In this document: piece after piece, positions 22,901 through 32,560 of the stretch
Numbering within the stretch: position 1 is the stretch's first letter
How the letters are laid out: each line of letters begins with the position of its first letter
From: Siphonodentalium dalli
Taxonomy: Eukaryota; Mollusca; Scaphopoda; Gadilida; Siphonodentaliidae
Reading direction: 5' to 3'
Assembly: GCA_032622095.1 (NCBI GenBank)
Contig: CP136069.1
Coordinates: 200,616,690 to 200,680,689 of the forward strand
DNA: 64,000 nt
Position numbers and translations under genes: made by a program
Notes under the pieces: model-generated
The model's input: only the letters and a program-made list of their open reading frames with translations
The model's database searches: none
Told to the model about the DNA's origin: nothing

Positions 22901-23336
22901 TTAAATATAACTTATGTGGCAGATGTATAACACCTGCGTTTGGTCACATCAGAAAGACAAAATCTATATAATTTTGATGGAAAATACCGAATATTCACGT
23001 CTATAGTATGCATCGCCCACTCCGTGTGAATACTTTAACTTAGTAAGTTGACTTAATTTCATTTATATATGAAAATGAAATTAGGGGGGGGGGGCATGTT
23101 GATATATTGTGTCTCTATTACCATATAAAAAGTTGGTTTGAGAATAAATAATTTGAATTGAATATTGCACAGATGATCGATGGGAGCGCGATGATGATGA
23201 TTGGTACGATGATGATTGGTACGATGACGATGACTGCTACTACAGACGTGGTGGAGGATTTGGATTTGGAAGAGGACGATTTGGAAGAGGAAGAGGACGC
23301 TTTGGAAGAGGAGGAAGAGGAGGAGGGTGGTTTTAA
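10920..23336 (+). CDS. Three-exon gene for a small secreted Asp-rich / Gly-Arg-rich protein
   Basis: Coding exons 10920-10946, 20131-20227 and 23173-23336 join in frame to 95 codons plus TAA (27+97+164 nt). Introns start GTAAGT and end ACAG, in phases 0 and 1. Residues 1-24 form a signal peptide with a Leu-rich core ending TSTEA; cleavage before Gln25 is likely. Residues 26-31 read RWFGFG. Residues 32-65 are an acidic aromatic block with 20 Asp, repeated DDDWY-type motifs and two Cys (35, 63). Arg66-Arg67 is a dibasic site. Residues 68-95 are Gly/Arg/Phe-rich (GFG, GRGRFGRG) and end GGGWF. I do not recognise a named family. The composition suits either a secreted shell or extracellular matrix protein, or an acidic propiece followed by a cationic peptide. 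The start is the first ATG after the TATA box, and exon 1 encodes only the start of the signal peptide. Structure is well supported; function is inference. Confidence 0.85.
11463..11582 (+). repeat. 60-bp direct repeat, two copies
   Basis: The unit begins CTTTCTGGTACATATGGTGC and ends ATATAGATCGATAT. The copies differ by one or two bases. It lies in a degraded copy of repeat family A (about 11270-11600). Confidence 0.8.
11683..12120 (+). repeat. Nested direct repeats
   Basis: Three copies of a unit with CTCTTGACAGATGG(T/C)AACG lie at 11690-11775. They are followed by a duplicated segment of about 105 bp (TGTCAGTTTTAATAACTGAA to CTAAATCCTGTTT) at about 11780-11880 and 12022-12117. Confidence 0.75.
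12441..12568. mobile_element. 128-bp imperfect hairpin
   Basis: The arms are ATGAATATAGTGGGTGTG and the reverse complement of CACACCAACTACATTCAT, with an inner stem around GTGGTCG and CGACCAC. Probably a small fold-back MITE. Confidence 0.6.
12893..13347 (+). mobile_element. 455-bp MITE family D, copy 1
   Basis: The left end is GAGGGTATCACCCCC and the right end reversed is GAGGGTGTCACCC. Internal blocks GCGGGATTCAGGGTGTTTTG and TTCAAGCAAAACATCTTGG recur in the inverted copy at 48521-48970. Direct 30-bp repeats with GGTATTCAGGATTCA lie near the right end. No target duplication is clear. Confidence 0.75.
13348..15174. other. No gene called; two unidentified minus-strand open frames
   Basis: Open frames of 138 and 139 codons lie on the minus strand at 14323-14739 and 14708-15127, in somewhat GC-richer sequence. 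I recognise no domain and see no matching splice signals. An (AG)n run is at 14152-14168. A fragment of repeat family B (GCAGCGATAGCGTAGAGGGT) is at 14385-14455. Confidence 0.4.
15179..15569 (+). mobile_element. piggyBac-like MITE with two-hairpin cassette, copy 1
   Basis: The ends are CCCTTTACCCAACA and its reverse complement (one mismatch). The flanks are ATAA and TTAA, a decayed TTAA duplication. The internal left part AAATAAAGCTGCAACAGCC is shared with the other TTAA copies. The two hairpins are at 15328-15396 and 15475-15543. A TTAA target and CCC ends are typical of the piggyBac superfamily; no transposase is present. Confidence 0.8.
16051..16365 (+). repeat. Five imperfect tandem units of 50-70 bp
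   Basis: Each unit holds TTGAA(T/A)G(C/T)GGCTTTTAGTATA, then GATGAGTCCGGCTCATTC, a small hairpin. Units begin near 16051, 16101, 16162, 16232 and 16299. Nothing indicates coding. Confidence 0.75.
16672..17095 (+). mobile_element. Dispersed repeat family A, copy with intact fold-back target site
   Basis: It begins TAAACGGACATGGCTCATTC. The blocks GGAAGGAGGTATAAGATAGG, AATACTTGCCATGGTCACAG and AATGCGTCTTTCT match copy 1. Positions 17069-17076 read TATTATTA once, followed by GATGTTTTTTGGAG, so this is an empty version of the 2011/5895 insertion site. Confidence 0.65.
17744..18203 (+). mobile_element. Second type of element carrying the two-hairpin cassette, copy 1
   Basis: The ends are TGTGACCCGTCATATCAAAT and its reverse complement, extending about 50 bp to GGGATTTATTTACCC. 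Hairpins are at 17795-17863 and 18083-18151. Between them is an inner imperfect inverted repeat (CAGGGAGCCCCACACATA with TGTCTGGGGCTCTG). The flanks suggest a TA or TAT duplication. The outer ends are unrelated to the TTAA elements. Confidence 0.75.
18312..18384 (+). pseudogene. Decayed duplicate of exon 2, cut by a transposon
   Basis: The sequence matches exon 2 from its first base: LGLGC, L, FLT and the following RF are recognisable, and so is the preceding intron end ATACTTACA. The acceptor AG has become AT, there is a 1-bp deletion and an in-frame TAG. Similarity stops at the left end of the transposon that begins at 18387. The piece therefore looks like a tandem duplication of the exon whose remaining part was lost or displaced. 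It cannot be spliced as it stands. Confidence 0.65.
18387..20096. mobile_element. 1.7-kb transposon with TA target duplication and internal minisatellite
   Basis: The ends are inverted repeats: CACTCTTATAACTAATGTGT on the left, and the right end reversed reads CACTCTTATGACTAATGTGT. Both are flanked by TA (18385-18386, 20097-20098). Inside each end are many short ACACA/TGTGT palindromes, such as ACACAATGTGT, like subterminal transposase-binding repeats. The centre holds the 31-bp minisatellite and a second inverted repeat (19593-19640 with 19767-19812). No transposase is encoded. A TA duplication suits Tc1/mariner-like mobilisation, but other TA-targeting families are possible. Confidence 0.7.
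18674..19595. repeat. 31-bp minisatellite, about 30 copies
   Basis: The unit contains ACATGGTGTGTAGTGTAG followed by ATTGTAATACATT and repeats every 31 bp in head-to-tail order. Two variable sites (CATT or CAGT; TGTAG or TGAGG) give several unit types in an uneven order. It lies wholly inside the TA-flanked transposon. There are no spacers between units, so it is not a CRISPR-type array. Confidence 0.9.
20131..20227 (+). CDS. Exon 2: end of signal peptide and start of acidic block
   Basis: The acceptor is TTATACTTACAG, ending at 20130, and the donor is G|GTAAGT at 20228. It encodes LGLGCLMFLTTSTEAQ, then RWFGFGDDDCDDFDDW, and leaves one base of a split Asp codon (phase 1). A decayed duplicate of this exon lies about 1.8 kb upstream, at 18312-18384. 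Confidence 0.85.
20415..20745 (-). repeat. Dispersed repeat family B, copy 2
   Basis: Inverted counterpart of 7400-7710. Shared blocks include CCGAAATAATTACCATTATT, GAGATACCACTGCC and GCGTAGAGGGCGCTG. It lies in intron 2 of the secreted-protein gene. Confidence 0.5.
20823..21215 (+). mobile_element. piggyBac-like MITE with two-hairpin cassette, copy 2
   Basis: Exact TTAA at 20819-20822 and 21216-21219. The ends are CCCTTTACCCAACA and its reverse complement. Hairpins are at 20972-21040 and 21121-21189, with one substitution (TGTATTGG) in the last arm. It lies inside intron 2. Confidence 0.85.
21220..22380. other. Intron 2, no further gene seen
   Basis: Several open frames run on both strands (for example minus 21415-21732, 105 codons) but none shows a recognisable domain. 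A short (CTGTAA)n run is at 21918-21940. Confidence 0.4.
22390..22860 (+). pseudogene. 3' end of a LINE (C-terminus of reverse transcriptase ORF)
   Basis: The frame reads a basic stretch, then FGDEIHFILQCDTYSSLR, which resembles the Cys/His motif (EDE-HF-L-C-Y--R) after the RT domain of many animal non-LTR elements, and ends LLSTPRN. The downstream sequence with GTATATGGAGTGGCATATAG looks like the LINE 3' UTR. Only the last part is present. It lies in intron 2. Family assignment is from memory. Confidence 0.55.
23173..23336 (+). CDS. Exon 3: Asp/Trp/Tyr block, dibasic site, Gly/Arg/Phe-rich tail
   Basis: The acceptor is TTGCACAG, ending at 23172; the reading frame is set by the G carried over from exon 2. 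It encodes D-D-R-W-E-R, then DDDDWY, DDDWY, DDDDC, YYRR and a 28-residue Gly/Arg/Phe tail ending WF, then TAA. Another frame opens from the ATG at 23158 and gives a Met/Thr/Glu-rich product, but it lacks a signal peptide and ignores the splice site. The GAT and GGA codon repeats make this a simple-sequence coding exon that could change length by slippage. Confidence 0.85.
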
Positions 23337-23794
23337 TAATATTGCGGGCGTTGAACGGACACACTGAACTTGGCATCGAAAGTACGAACATCTGAGTACT
23401 CACCACTACATGGACGTCGGAGACACGTCACGAATAATTGCTGGGTATGATTGGCTGAGAGGAGAAACAAGAGGCTCACTGACTATACATGTATCATGGG
23501 TATCAACATTTGTTTGATGACACCGAGCTCACGTATGCATAACGTGACACATTGCACCGCGTGGCGAGGGAACATAATACTCATCATTTGATTTGAAACA
23601 TTGATGTGAAATCTTTCCATCAGGCGGACATACTATGTTCATGTTTTATTATATTTGATGTGGAAACCCTATGTTGTCTCTCGTCAGTTATACAGAACGA
23701 GATGTCTCGCATATTGTGATATGTATTTAGTAATTGCAGAACAATGCGCGTGATTGTAAACTAAAGTTTCTTCAAGGATATAAGTCACAACACA

Positions 23795-23800
23795 ATTAAA
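23795..23800 (+). terminator. Possible poly(A) signal ATTAAA
   Basis: ATTAAA occurs about 460 bp after the stop codon. It is the commonest variant of the polyadenylation signal, and I see no AATAAA between the stop and this point. It is followed by AGCAAAATGCACAATGTTTG; no transcript evidence is available. Confidence 0.35.
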
Positions 23801-25182
23801 AGCAAAATGCACAATGTTTGGAATGACCCTCATCTATTTTCACATAAAACGCACCAGATTGAACATCGAATACTTAATCGGGGTTAGCGATTAGATAGCG
23901 AATGGTACGTGTTACTCAGATTTAATACCAATAGCTATATAATCTTGAACCCCGATTATATATATATTTTTTATATATGATAATTGGCGCATTGTCTGCT
24001 TTAAAAAAAATATAGAATAATCTTCCGGCTTTAGTTGTAACCATGTTACCAATATTACAATCGTTATTCCATCCACGTCATACACACTTGGGTGGCTTCA
24101 TTGATATTTGTTTCACCTACGTTTGTGAATGACGACTATTGTAAAGCGAGTTTTCACTGAACGAGGAATCACATTACCTATGAACGAATGTACATTATAT
24201 TTCTAATAAAATTACTGCCGCTCTGCACATGTTCGTTCACATTACTAAAATACCTCGGGTCCAAATACGGTCCATTACCCGACACACCCACATATTATAG
24301 ACGTCAAACGTAAATATGTTAGGCTACCAGACAGCCTTGTATCAGTAAGAAAGGCATTCACTATGTCCTTACAGTCAGACCCTCTATAGCGGAAACAATA
24401 ACACCCGGGCCCAAACACGGTCCATTATATCCCACCCACATAAAATAGGTATCAAACGTAACTCTGTTAGGCTACCATGCAGGCAGCCTTGTATCAGTAA
24501 GAGGGGCATTCGCTGCCTCTACTGTCATACCCTATATACCGTTAATATAGCGCTAACAACAACTCGAAATGAAGTTGACGAGAAAGGTTTATTTTCAATA
24601 TTGATCCAGAAATGTCTCTGTGTGTTGTCCATCTATAGCTATGCACGTCATTCCGCAAAAGTGAAGTTTCTAAAAGACACTTCCATCACCCCGTATCCAC
24701 ACACCCTGCTATGTTTAGTCCATCACCCCGTATCCGCACACCCTGCTATGTTTAGTTTCAATATTCTTCCAGAAGTTTATCTTTTTGTGGTGTCCGTCTC
24801 TAGACATGTCCGTTACTTCGTAAAAGTCACTTTTAACGAAATAATAAGCACATTTAGACTCAATGTATGTTAGCGATATTAGCTGTATATGGTCTGCCTG
24901 CACGTGCATAACGGATGTTATTGTTAGCGATATTAGCTGTATGTATAACATTTAAACAAAGACGACTGAAAATAGAAACAAGCAAGCAATAAACACATAA
25001 GCTATTTACATTTAGTGGTGAGGTTCATCATGCAATTGGGCACCAATATATTGGGAAATACCATGTTTTATGTGTATTTTTTTCAGTTAATATATTTGTA
25101 ATTTTCTTACATGTATTGCAACTAACGCATACTATATACGAAAATATCATCAGAAACAATTATAAAATGTTTTGCATGTCCT
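23801..25182. other. Non-coding, no gene seen
   Basis: AT-rich sequence with the direct repeats at 24252-24541 and a 37-bp direct repeat near 24682-24755 (CCATCACCCCGTATCC). No exon-like segment is convincing. Confidence 0.4.
24252..24541 (+). repeat. Two direct repeats of about 140 bp
   Basis: Both copies contain ACGGTCCATTA, TTAGGCTACCA and CAGCCTTGTATCAGTAAGA. They start near 24252 and 24402. No coding is seen around them. Confidence 0.7.
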
Positions 25183-25324
25183 GTTAGCGACATTTGGCTG
25201 TGCACTGGTCGCGCCGTCTTCTATTACCGACGCAAATAAAGGAAATATGAATATGTTATAGTCATATACCACTGTAATAGTGGAATACCACTATAATAGT
25301 GGAATTCATGATGTGCCTGACCTG
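25183..25324 (-). mobile_element. Half copy of MITE family E
   Basis: It matches the ends of the element at 49603-50080: CATTTGGCTGTGCACTGG, AAAGGAAATATGAATATGTT, ACCACTATAATAGTGG and the terminal GATGTGCCTGACCTG. It lies 74 bp outside the left end of the 12.8-kb palindrome. Confidence 0.6.
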
Positions 25325-25759
25325 TTCAATAAGCAACACAATGGAAATAACACTAATGTTTATTTGATGATATCCTTTGAAATCACGAAGAGCATTATGA
25401 TGATACCGACCCTGTTTGGGGGCATTTCAGGAACGATAACTCTATCCGACCTATATGCAGTACTCCCGTCTAGACAGTTTGACCTATATTCTCCGCCCAC
25501 GCATTGCATCATGGTCTATTTGTACCGGTTGGACATGTCCGGACACGACCCGCTGGTTATATCCAGACTTCTCCATATGAATGGTATATTATCTACATGT
25601 ATATCACGTGATGATCTCGGTGGGGTAGCTTCAGTCTTGAATGTTAAAGGGACACTAGGCTCTCACTGGGGATCATTATTAAAGTGACACTCACTATGGA
25701 TGAATGTTAAAGTAACACATGGCGCACACTGTGGGATAATGTTAAAGTGACACTCGCAT

Positions 25760-26060
25760 TGAAAACTTCAAAAAATTCAAAACTTCAAAAATTTCAAAAA
25801 CTTCAAAAATTTCAAAAACTTCAAAAATTTCAAAAACTTCAAAAATTTCAAAAATTTCAAAAACTTCAAAAATCTCAAAAAATTAAAAAAAACTTTAAAA
25901 ACTTCAAAATACTCAAAAATTTCAAAAAACTTAAAAAACTTTTCAAAAAGAAACAAAAATGAAAAACTTAAAAAAAAATTCATAAATTAAAAAAAAATAA
26001 AAAACTTAAAAAACTTCATCTTTTTCTAAAATTCAAAAATAATTTAAAATTAAATTAAAA
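25760..26060. repeat. AACTTCAAAAATTTC simple repeat, left arm
   Basis: A-rich 15-18-bp units read AAACTTCAAAAATTTC in a row. The mirror copy is at about 37500-37800, shorter by about one unit. The open frames through it (FQKLQKFQKL or its complement) are simple-sequence artefacts. Confidence 0.85.
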
Positions 26061-26199
26061 TTAACTGTCTTTTAATATATATAACCCACTGCCACTTCTA
26101 AGGGTTCGACACTACACCTGAGGGGATATTGAGTGGTCTACACACGTCTCCTAAACCCTAGAATAAGATCCAGCCCATAAGAAACTCTGCCTCCTGCAA

Positions 26200-26320
26200 T
26201 GCCTGTCATTCGAATCTGACGCAATCCCTACTTCTGGCGCAATGCCTGAGTCATTCGAATCTGGCGCAATCCCTACTTCCGGCGCAACGCCTGAGTCATT
26301 GGAATCTGACGCAATGACTC
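26200..26320. repeat. 43-bp direct repeat, about three copies
   Basis: The unit contains GGCGCAA(T/C)GCCTGAGTCATT and (T/G)GAATCTG(A/G)CGCAAT. The mirror is at about 37260-37375. Confidence 0.75.
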
Positions 26321-29300
26321 GTGAAACCTACCGGCTGACTCCACACCCATCGGCTAAGCGTTGTATCACATGCTTATTATTTGATAATATCGTGGAAATT
26401 CAATGTTTTGTCATCACTCATGAGATATAACCCATATCCACTGAGAAAGGGTGGATATCCTTTATTTATTCATAATTTTTCTTTGTTATCTTTTTGTTAT
26501 CCCTCTTTTTTATCTACCACTTCCTGTTTTTATTCGCTCTTCTTTTTCTTACAACTTCTAATCCCTCATAATCTTCGAATATCCACTTTCATCTCCAAGT
26601 TTTTGAAAAAATTCCTTGTTTAGTAGCACCTCCAGATGGGCTCTATAGAATTTGAACGAGGCATCCATCTTGGATATTACTCTTTCTATGACTAAATCCG
26701 TTAGCACGCTCAACAGATGTCATATAGGTAGCACGCTCTACAGATGTCATATAGGCCTCTTCACATCTTGTTTTCCATAATTTATTCATTCCTAATCGCT
26801 CCATTGACTGTAACAAATTAAATTACCCCCTCCCCCTGTATTGAGAATACATCCTTGATTATTAATATTTCCTCCGTTCATGGTGTGCATGTTCCTTGGG
26901 ACATCTTTGCTAATGTGAAGCCACACCTATTATATATATATATATATACAACTTTAAAAGCCCGCGAAAATATTACTCATATTATAGACTTCCCTTTGAA
27001 GACCTTTGTATGTGACAATGATCCGTAATATTGTTTCTAAGTGACACTGGCCAGTGAAACTGATACTACGGGTATGAACTAGCCAACTTCACATCGTAAC
27101 AATAATAAAAGGGACACTTCATCTATATCAGTCTCAAAACGTGTTGGTACACATCTGTGTGGAAACTAAAACCAATCACTCTTCGTCCGTCATCCGTACA
27201 TAATTGTAATATAATTTTCTCAGAAACCACGGGTTCCCTTTGGCTGAAATTTGGTCTCAACATGGGATCAGAAATTATCCATGGAAGACAACAGTGTCCG
27301 TGTGGGGAGAAGCTTCGTAGTGTTTCGCTGTCGCCATGGTGTTTGTTTGGGTGGTGAGTGTGGTTCTCATATGGTCTGAACTAGCCTTTACTGACTGAGG
27401 TCATTTAGTGCACATGTCATCACTTCACTGATAACCATTATATGGTCAAATCCCTACACTATCAAACGCAATGTTTCAATAATGGGTTTTCTTAAAATTT
27501 TGACTAAATATTGGTTATATTATACGCATCAGCGATCCTTCTTAATAACGCTCTGTATATTTTCAAACGCATTGCACTAAATGGGTTTGGAATAGCCATA
27601 CAGGAAAGGAGAAACTGAGGTCCTGGGTAGGTCGACTGCATATAGCAGTATATATGGGGTACAGACATGGACAGCAATGGGTTCCTCGTGGCTTCTGGCC
27701 TACACATGACATATTAAAGTTAACCACACCCATCGGCGCGCCTTTAATGGGCGATGAAGCGTCATACAGGCTCGAATCATGGCCTTCGCCATGTGTTTCT
27801 ATTTGAACCCACATTAGTAACTAAATAAAATCTTTCTCTCCAGGTTGTTTCACGCCATAACCTTGATTTGGAAAGCTTGAAGGGCTAATTAAGCTTCAAT
27901 TTAAATCCCAACATTTTCTTATTTGAAGAACGTATCTGGTTAAACATGTCCACCATAGTAAGCTCATTTAATTCAAAGAGCTTCACACATAGTCCCACTA
28001 GTAATGATGTGTCGTTATTTACTGCAGAAATGGTCATATAGAATACAATACAACACATTTTGGTCACATACCTTAAAGGTGCACGTCACTTTCGCAATAT
28101 ATCGAACTGACCATGTATAGAGTGGAATGACATGTCGGGTATCAAATGTATAATCAGTTCCAGTATTTCGTCCATAAGGCAGTTTTGGTTTTAACATAAT
28201 TGTGTATGACGGTTCATTCATATGATACCTTAGCGGTTGCACACGATACTGTCTGTTGTATTTTATGTCTTATATCATGTATATTAATTGCTCCATGGAT
28301 GGTAGGAGTATGGCATTGGTGTCTGGTTCTTCGATGTATTCTAGTCATAGTTCATTCATATTATTACTCTAAAATCTCCATTAAATGGAGAAACTAAAGA
28401 GCCCATATTATGTAGACTAGTGTATAAATACTTACTTCATGCATTATTTTCATCAATTATATGTATTATAACTCCCATCAAGATAGGCTGTTATACAGAG
28501 GAAACAAAGCATGTACCAAGTGACAGTCTGTACCAAGTGACAGTCTCATGTCACGAAAGCCCTACTATGTGGACACATTTTCTTATCAAAACGCTCTATT
28601 ATGTAGGGGGTTATCAACCATTGGTCTGGAAAAGGCATACGAGCGGAACGCGTGTAAACACATTTATTCGATGTACTCTTTAATCGTCGATTTCTCTTTA
28701 TTGTCGTTAATTTATAGCATTATTAGTAGGAATCTAAACTCGCCGTTATATTGAGAAAATAATGCGTCAATACCAGTCAATACTGCTTTATTGGCGGTTA
28801 ATGAATATATAATTTTGAGTACTACTCTTCATAAAACGTTAGAAAACCATAATCTAACAACGAATATCGAAGAACAATGTAATTACTTGATAAGCATTGT
28901 AAATATTTCGTCTGTTTTAAATAAAATGGAAATATTTCGTCTATTTGAAATACAGTTGGAAGCAACAATCAAGTATTTAAATGAAATTTGGACCAAAATC
29001 TTATAATTTGAGAAAACGTATATAATTTCTCTCGAAGTCTTATAATAAAGGAAGGCTTTGTGCGAATCCATTCGGTCTAATGTGTGAATGTGTTCATCAT
29101 CGCAAATATAATGATGCAGAAATGAATATTTCCTAGAAAAATGTTAACATAGCTTGTATTTAACCGAAATAATATAGTATTTGAGTTAAAATGTTTCATA
29201 TTAGGACCATAACGAACCAATGCATAAAAATACAATATTTTGTTTTTCATTCTCAATCAAAATAATGCAGGGTTGTCAATTATCAACAAAAAACAAATAC

Positions 29301-29539
29301 TTTGAAACAAAAACGATGACATAAGAACGAATATCCAAGAGCTAGTGTGAAAATAACCCTCACATTTATAAAAAAAAACAATAAAAATTAAGTTTTCGAG
29401 TAAGTCCTTCAAAATTATTGAATGTTTTCGTCTATGTTGGATCAAATTTGACACAAAAATCAATTAGCTCACTAACAGTTCGCGCAATATCTCATATTTT
29501 GAGAAAACGTTTGCAATTTTAGACAACAATATTGCTAGT

Positions 29540-30625
29540 GAAGGTGAATATTTCATCCTGGAACTCATGAAATATGATAAAAATAGATGTAAAGACACTT
29601 CACGAGCCCTCATATCTTTGAGTTATGAACATAAAGTCATCTCATAGTGCCATTGTACCCCATAATTTGGTCAGGATAAATATGTATTTCATATTTGACC
29701 CTTCATCTATGGTAAAAAATGAATTAAGGGACATGGGAGTGGTGTCCTAGACATTAACCTAGAGCATAAATTGACTCAATTTTGCAATTTTAGGCAACAT
29801 TCTTGCCAGGGAAAGTGTATATTTCATGTTGGAACTCATCAAATGTGATAAACATGCATCAAAAGACACTTACTGAGCTCTGATGACTTTGAGTTATGAC
29901 AACAACGGCATCTCATACTAGATTGTAAGCCATAATTTGGTCAGGAAAAGTGTAAATTTCATATTTTATCCTACATGTGTTTTAACAATCAATGTAATTA
30001 CACCCCATCGGTCGCCTAGACACAGCGTAAGTGTTCTCAAGTTTTCAACTGTAGGCCACAATGTCGGCAGTGAAGGTAAACATTTCATGTTGGAACCCAT
30101 GAAATGTGATAAAATGGATAAAAAGACACTTCATGAGTACTTATGACTGAGTTATGAACATAAAGGGATCTCATAGTGTATTGTAGGTCATAATTTGGTC
30201 AGGAAAATTGTAAATTTCATGTCTTAAGCTCCATGTGTTTTAAAAATATATTTAATTACAGCCATTGGGTCCCTAGAGATCAATCCACAGTCCATATGTA
30301 GTCCATATGCAATTTTAGGGAACAGTATTGCTAGTGAGGGTGAACATTCCATGCTGGAACTCATGAAATATGATAAAAATTGATGAAAAGACACTTTCTG
30401 AGGCCTTGGTCAGAAGAAATATGTATTGTATTTTGACCCTTGATGCGTGGTAGCAATCAATGAAATTACACCCCATGGTATCCTCAGATATGAAGCAACA
30501 TCATAAATGCACTCAGTTTTGGCAATTTTGAAAACATTGTTGATAGGGAAGTTGTACATGTCATGTTGGAACTGGTGAAATGTGATAATAATTGATCAAA
30601 AGACACTCGATGAGCCCTGATGGAT
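29540..30625 (+). repeat. Five diverged satellite units of 210-270 bp, left arm
   Basis: The block (C/T)ATGAAAT(A/G)TGATAAAAAT followed by AAAGACACTT recurs near 29568, 29839, 30104, 30361 and 30573. TAATTTGGTCAGGA and AAATTTCAT blocks lie between. The mirror array is 31470-32560. This is an old satellite duplicated along with the palindrome. Confidence 0.8.
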
Positions 30626-31019
30626 TTCAATTATGGTCATAAAGGCATCTGATAGTGTCATTATACAACGGGGAAATTTGTGAAGCGCTAACAAAGCGTA
30701 TATGCACGGTGTTATACGATCCAAAATGATCCTGATATAAGCAATGCAATCTAGATCATACTCAGTATCTTCGTATCGACTGAATATATCGTTATTCGAT
30801 GGTGTTCCCGACATACCTCCGTCTTTACTTTTCTTATGCCTTTGTAGATTGTCGATAATATATTTCTGCACAAATGGCACCCGTGTATTGTCTCGAATAA
30901 TGGGAAGAACTATCGTCCTTATACCAGCGAAAAGATGAGCGAATATGGTGTGGTATTATAAACTCGCCGCGCTCGTACCTCTATTTATCGTTTAGAGTTA
31001 TTGTTCTTAGATAAAAAAA

Positions 31020-31076
31020 AATTGGCGCGCGTGCGGCCCCCTCATCACCATTGCCGCCGCGCCTATTTTTTTTATC
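31020..31076. other. GC-rich centre of the 12.8-kb palindrome
   Basis: The A-rich arm ends (ATAAAAAAAAATT and TATTTTTTTTAT) close on a stem of GGCGCGCGTGCGG with CCGCCGCGCC and a loop of about 17 bases (CCCCCTCATCACCATTG). This is the turn of the hairpin; no gene. Confidence 0.8.
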
Positions 31077-31184
31077 TAAGAACAATAACTCTAAACGATA
31101 AATAGAGGTACGAGCGCGGCGAGTTTATAATACCACACCATATTCGCTCATCTTTTCGCTGGTATAAGGACGATAGTTCTTCCC

Positions 31185-31490
31185 ATGATTCGAGACAATA
31201 CACGGGTGCCATTTGTGCAGAAATATATTATCGACAATCTACAAAGGCATAAGAAAAGTAAAGACGGAGGTATGTCGGGAACACCATCGAATAACGATAT
31301 ATTCAGTCGATACGAAGATACTGAGTATGATCTAGATTGCATTTCTTGTATCAGGATCATTTTGGATCGTATAACACCGTGCAGATACGCTTTGTTAGCG
31401 CTTCACAAATTTCCCCGTTGTATAATGACACTATCAGATGCCTTTATGACCATAATTGAAACCCATCAGGGCTCATCGAGTGTCTTTTGA
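31185..31490 (+). other. Open frame beside the palindrome centre, mirrored on the other arm
   Basis: A 101-codon frame begins MIRDNTRVPFVQKYIIDNLQ and contains KKSKDGGMSGTPSNND and a Cys/Ile-rich segment, ending THQGSSSVF. The mirror frame on the minus strand (30880-30596) is 94 codons and has AYIR where this has SCIR. The composition looks like ordinary soluble protein, unlike the AT-rich frames around it, but I recognise no domain. It could be a captured gene piece or remnant of the element's own protein. Confidence 0.35.
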
Positions 31491-32560
31491 TCAATTATTA
31501 TCACATTTCACCAGTTCCAACATGACATGTACAACTTCCCTATCAACAATGTTTTCAAAATTGCCAAAACTGAGTGCATTTATGATGTTGCTTCATATCT
31601 GAGGATACCATGGGGCGTAATTTCATTGATTGCTACCACGCATCAATGGTCAAAATACAATACACATTTCTCCTGACCAAGGCCTCAGAAAGTGTCTTTT
31701 CATCTATTTTTATCATATTTCATGAGTTCCAGCATGGACTGTTCACCCTCACTAGCAATACTGTTCCCTAAAATTGCATATGGACTACATATGGACTGTG
31801 GATTGATCTCTAGGGACCCAATGGCTGTAATTAAATATATTTTTAAAACACATGGAGCTTAAGACATGAAATTTACAATTTTCCTGACCAAATTATGACC
31901 TACAATACACTATGAGGTCCCTTTATGTTCATAACTCAGTCATAAGTACTCATGAAGTGTCTTTTTATCCATTTTATCACATTTCATGGGTTCCAACATG
32001 AAATGTTTACCTTCACTGCCGACATTGTGGCCTACAGTTGAAAACTTGAGAACATTTACGCTGTGTCTAGGCGACCGATGGGGTGTAATTACATTGATTG
32101 TTAAAACACATGTAGGATAAAATATGAAATTTACACTTTTCCTGACCAAATTATGGCTTACAATCTAGTATGAGATGCCGTTGTTGTCATAACTCAAAGT
32201 CATCAGAGCTCAGTAAGTGTCTTTTGATGCATGTTTATCACATTTGATGAGTTCCAACATGAAATATACACTTTCCCTGGCAAGAATGTTGCCTAAAATT
32301 GCAAAATTGAGTCAATTTATGCTCTAGGTTAATGTCTAGGACACCACTCCCATGTCCCTGAATTCATTTTTTACCATAGATGAAGGGTCAAATATGAAAT
32401 ACATATTTCTCCTGACCAAATTATGGGGTACAATGGCACTATGAGATGACTTTATGTTCATAACTCAAAGATATGAGGGCTCGTGAAGTGTCTTTACATC
32501 TATTTTTATCATATTTCATGAGTTCCAGGATGAAATATTCACCTTCACTAGCAATATTGT
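31470..32560 (-). repeat. Five satellite units, right arm
   Basis: Mirror image of 29540-30625 with only scattered differences, so the palindrome formed after the satellite units had diverged from one another. Confidence 0.8.

Noticed and set aside
23158-23367. 69-codon Met/Thr/Glu-rich protein over exon 3
   Set aside because: Frame-shifted reading of exon 3; the other frame joins exon 2 cleanly and completes a signal-peptide protein.
25747-25983. Lys/Phe/Gln-rich protein
   Set aside because: A pure translation of the AACTTCAAAAATTTC simple repeat, open on both strands and mirrored in the other arm.
27157-28754. Small genes in the palindrome arms
   Set aside because: Many 60-90-codon frames appear twice, once per arm and on opposite strands, simply because the arms are copies. 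None has a recognisable domain or splice context.
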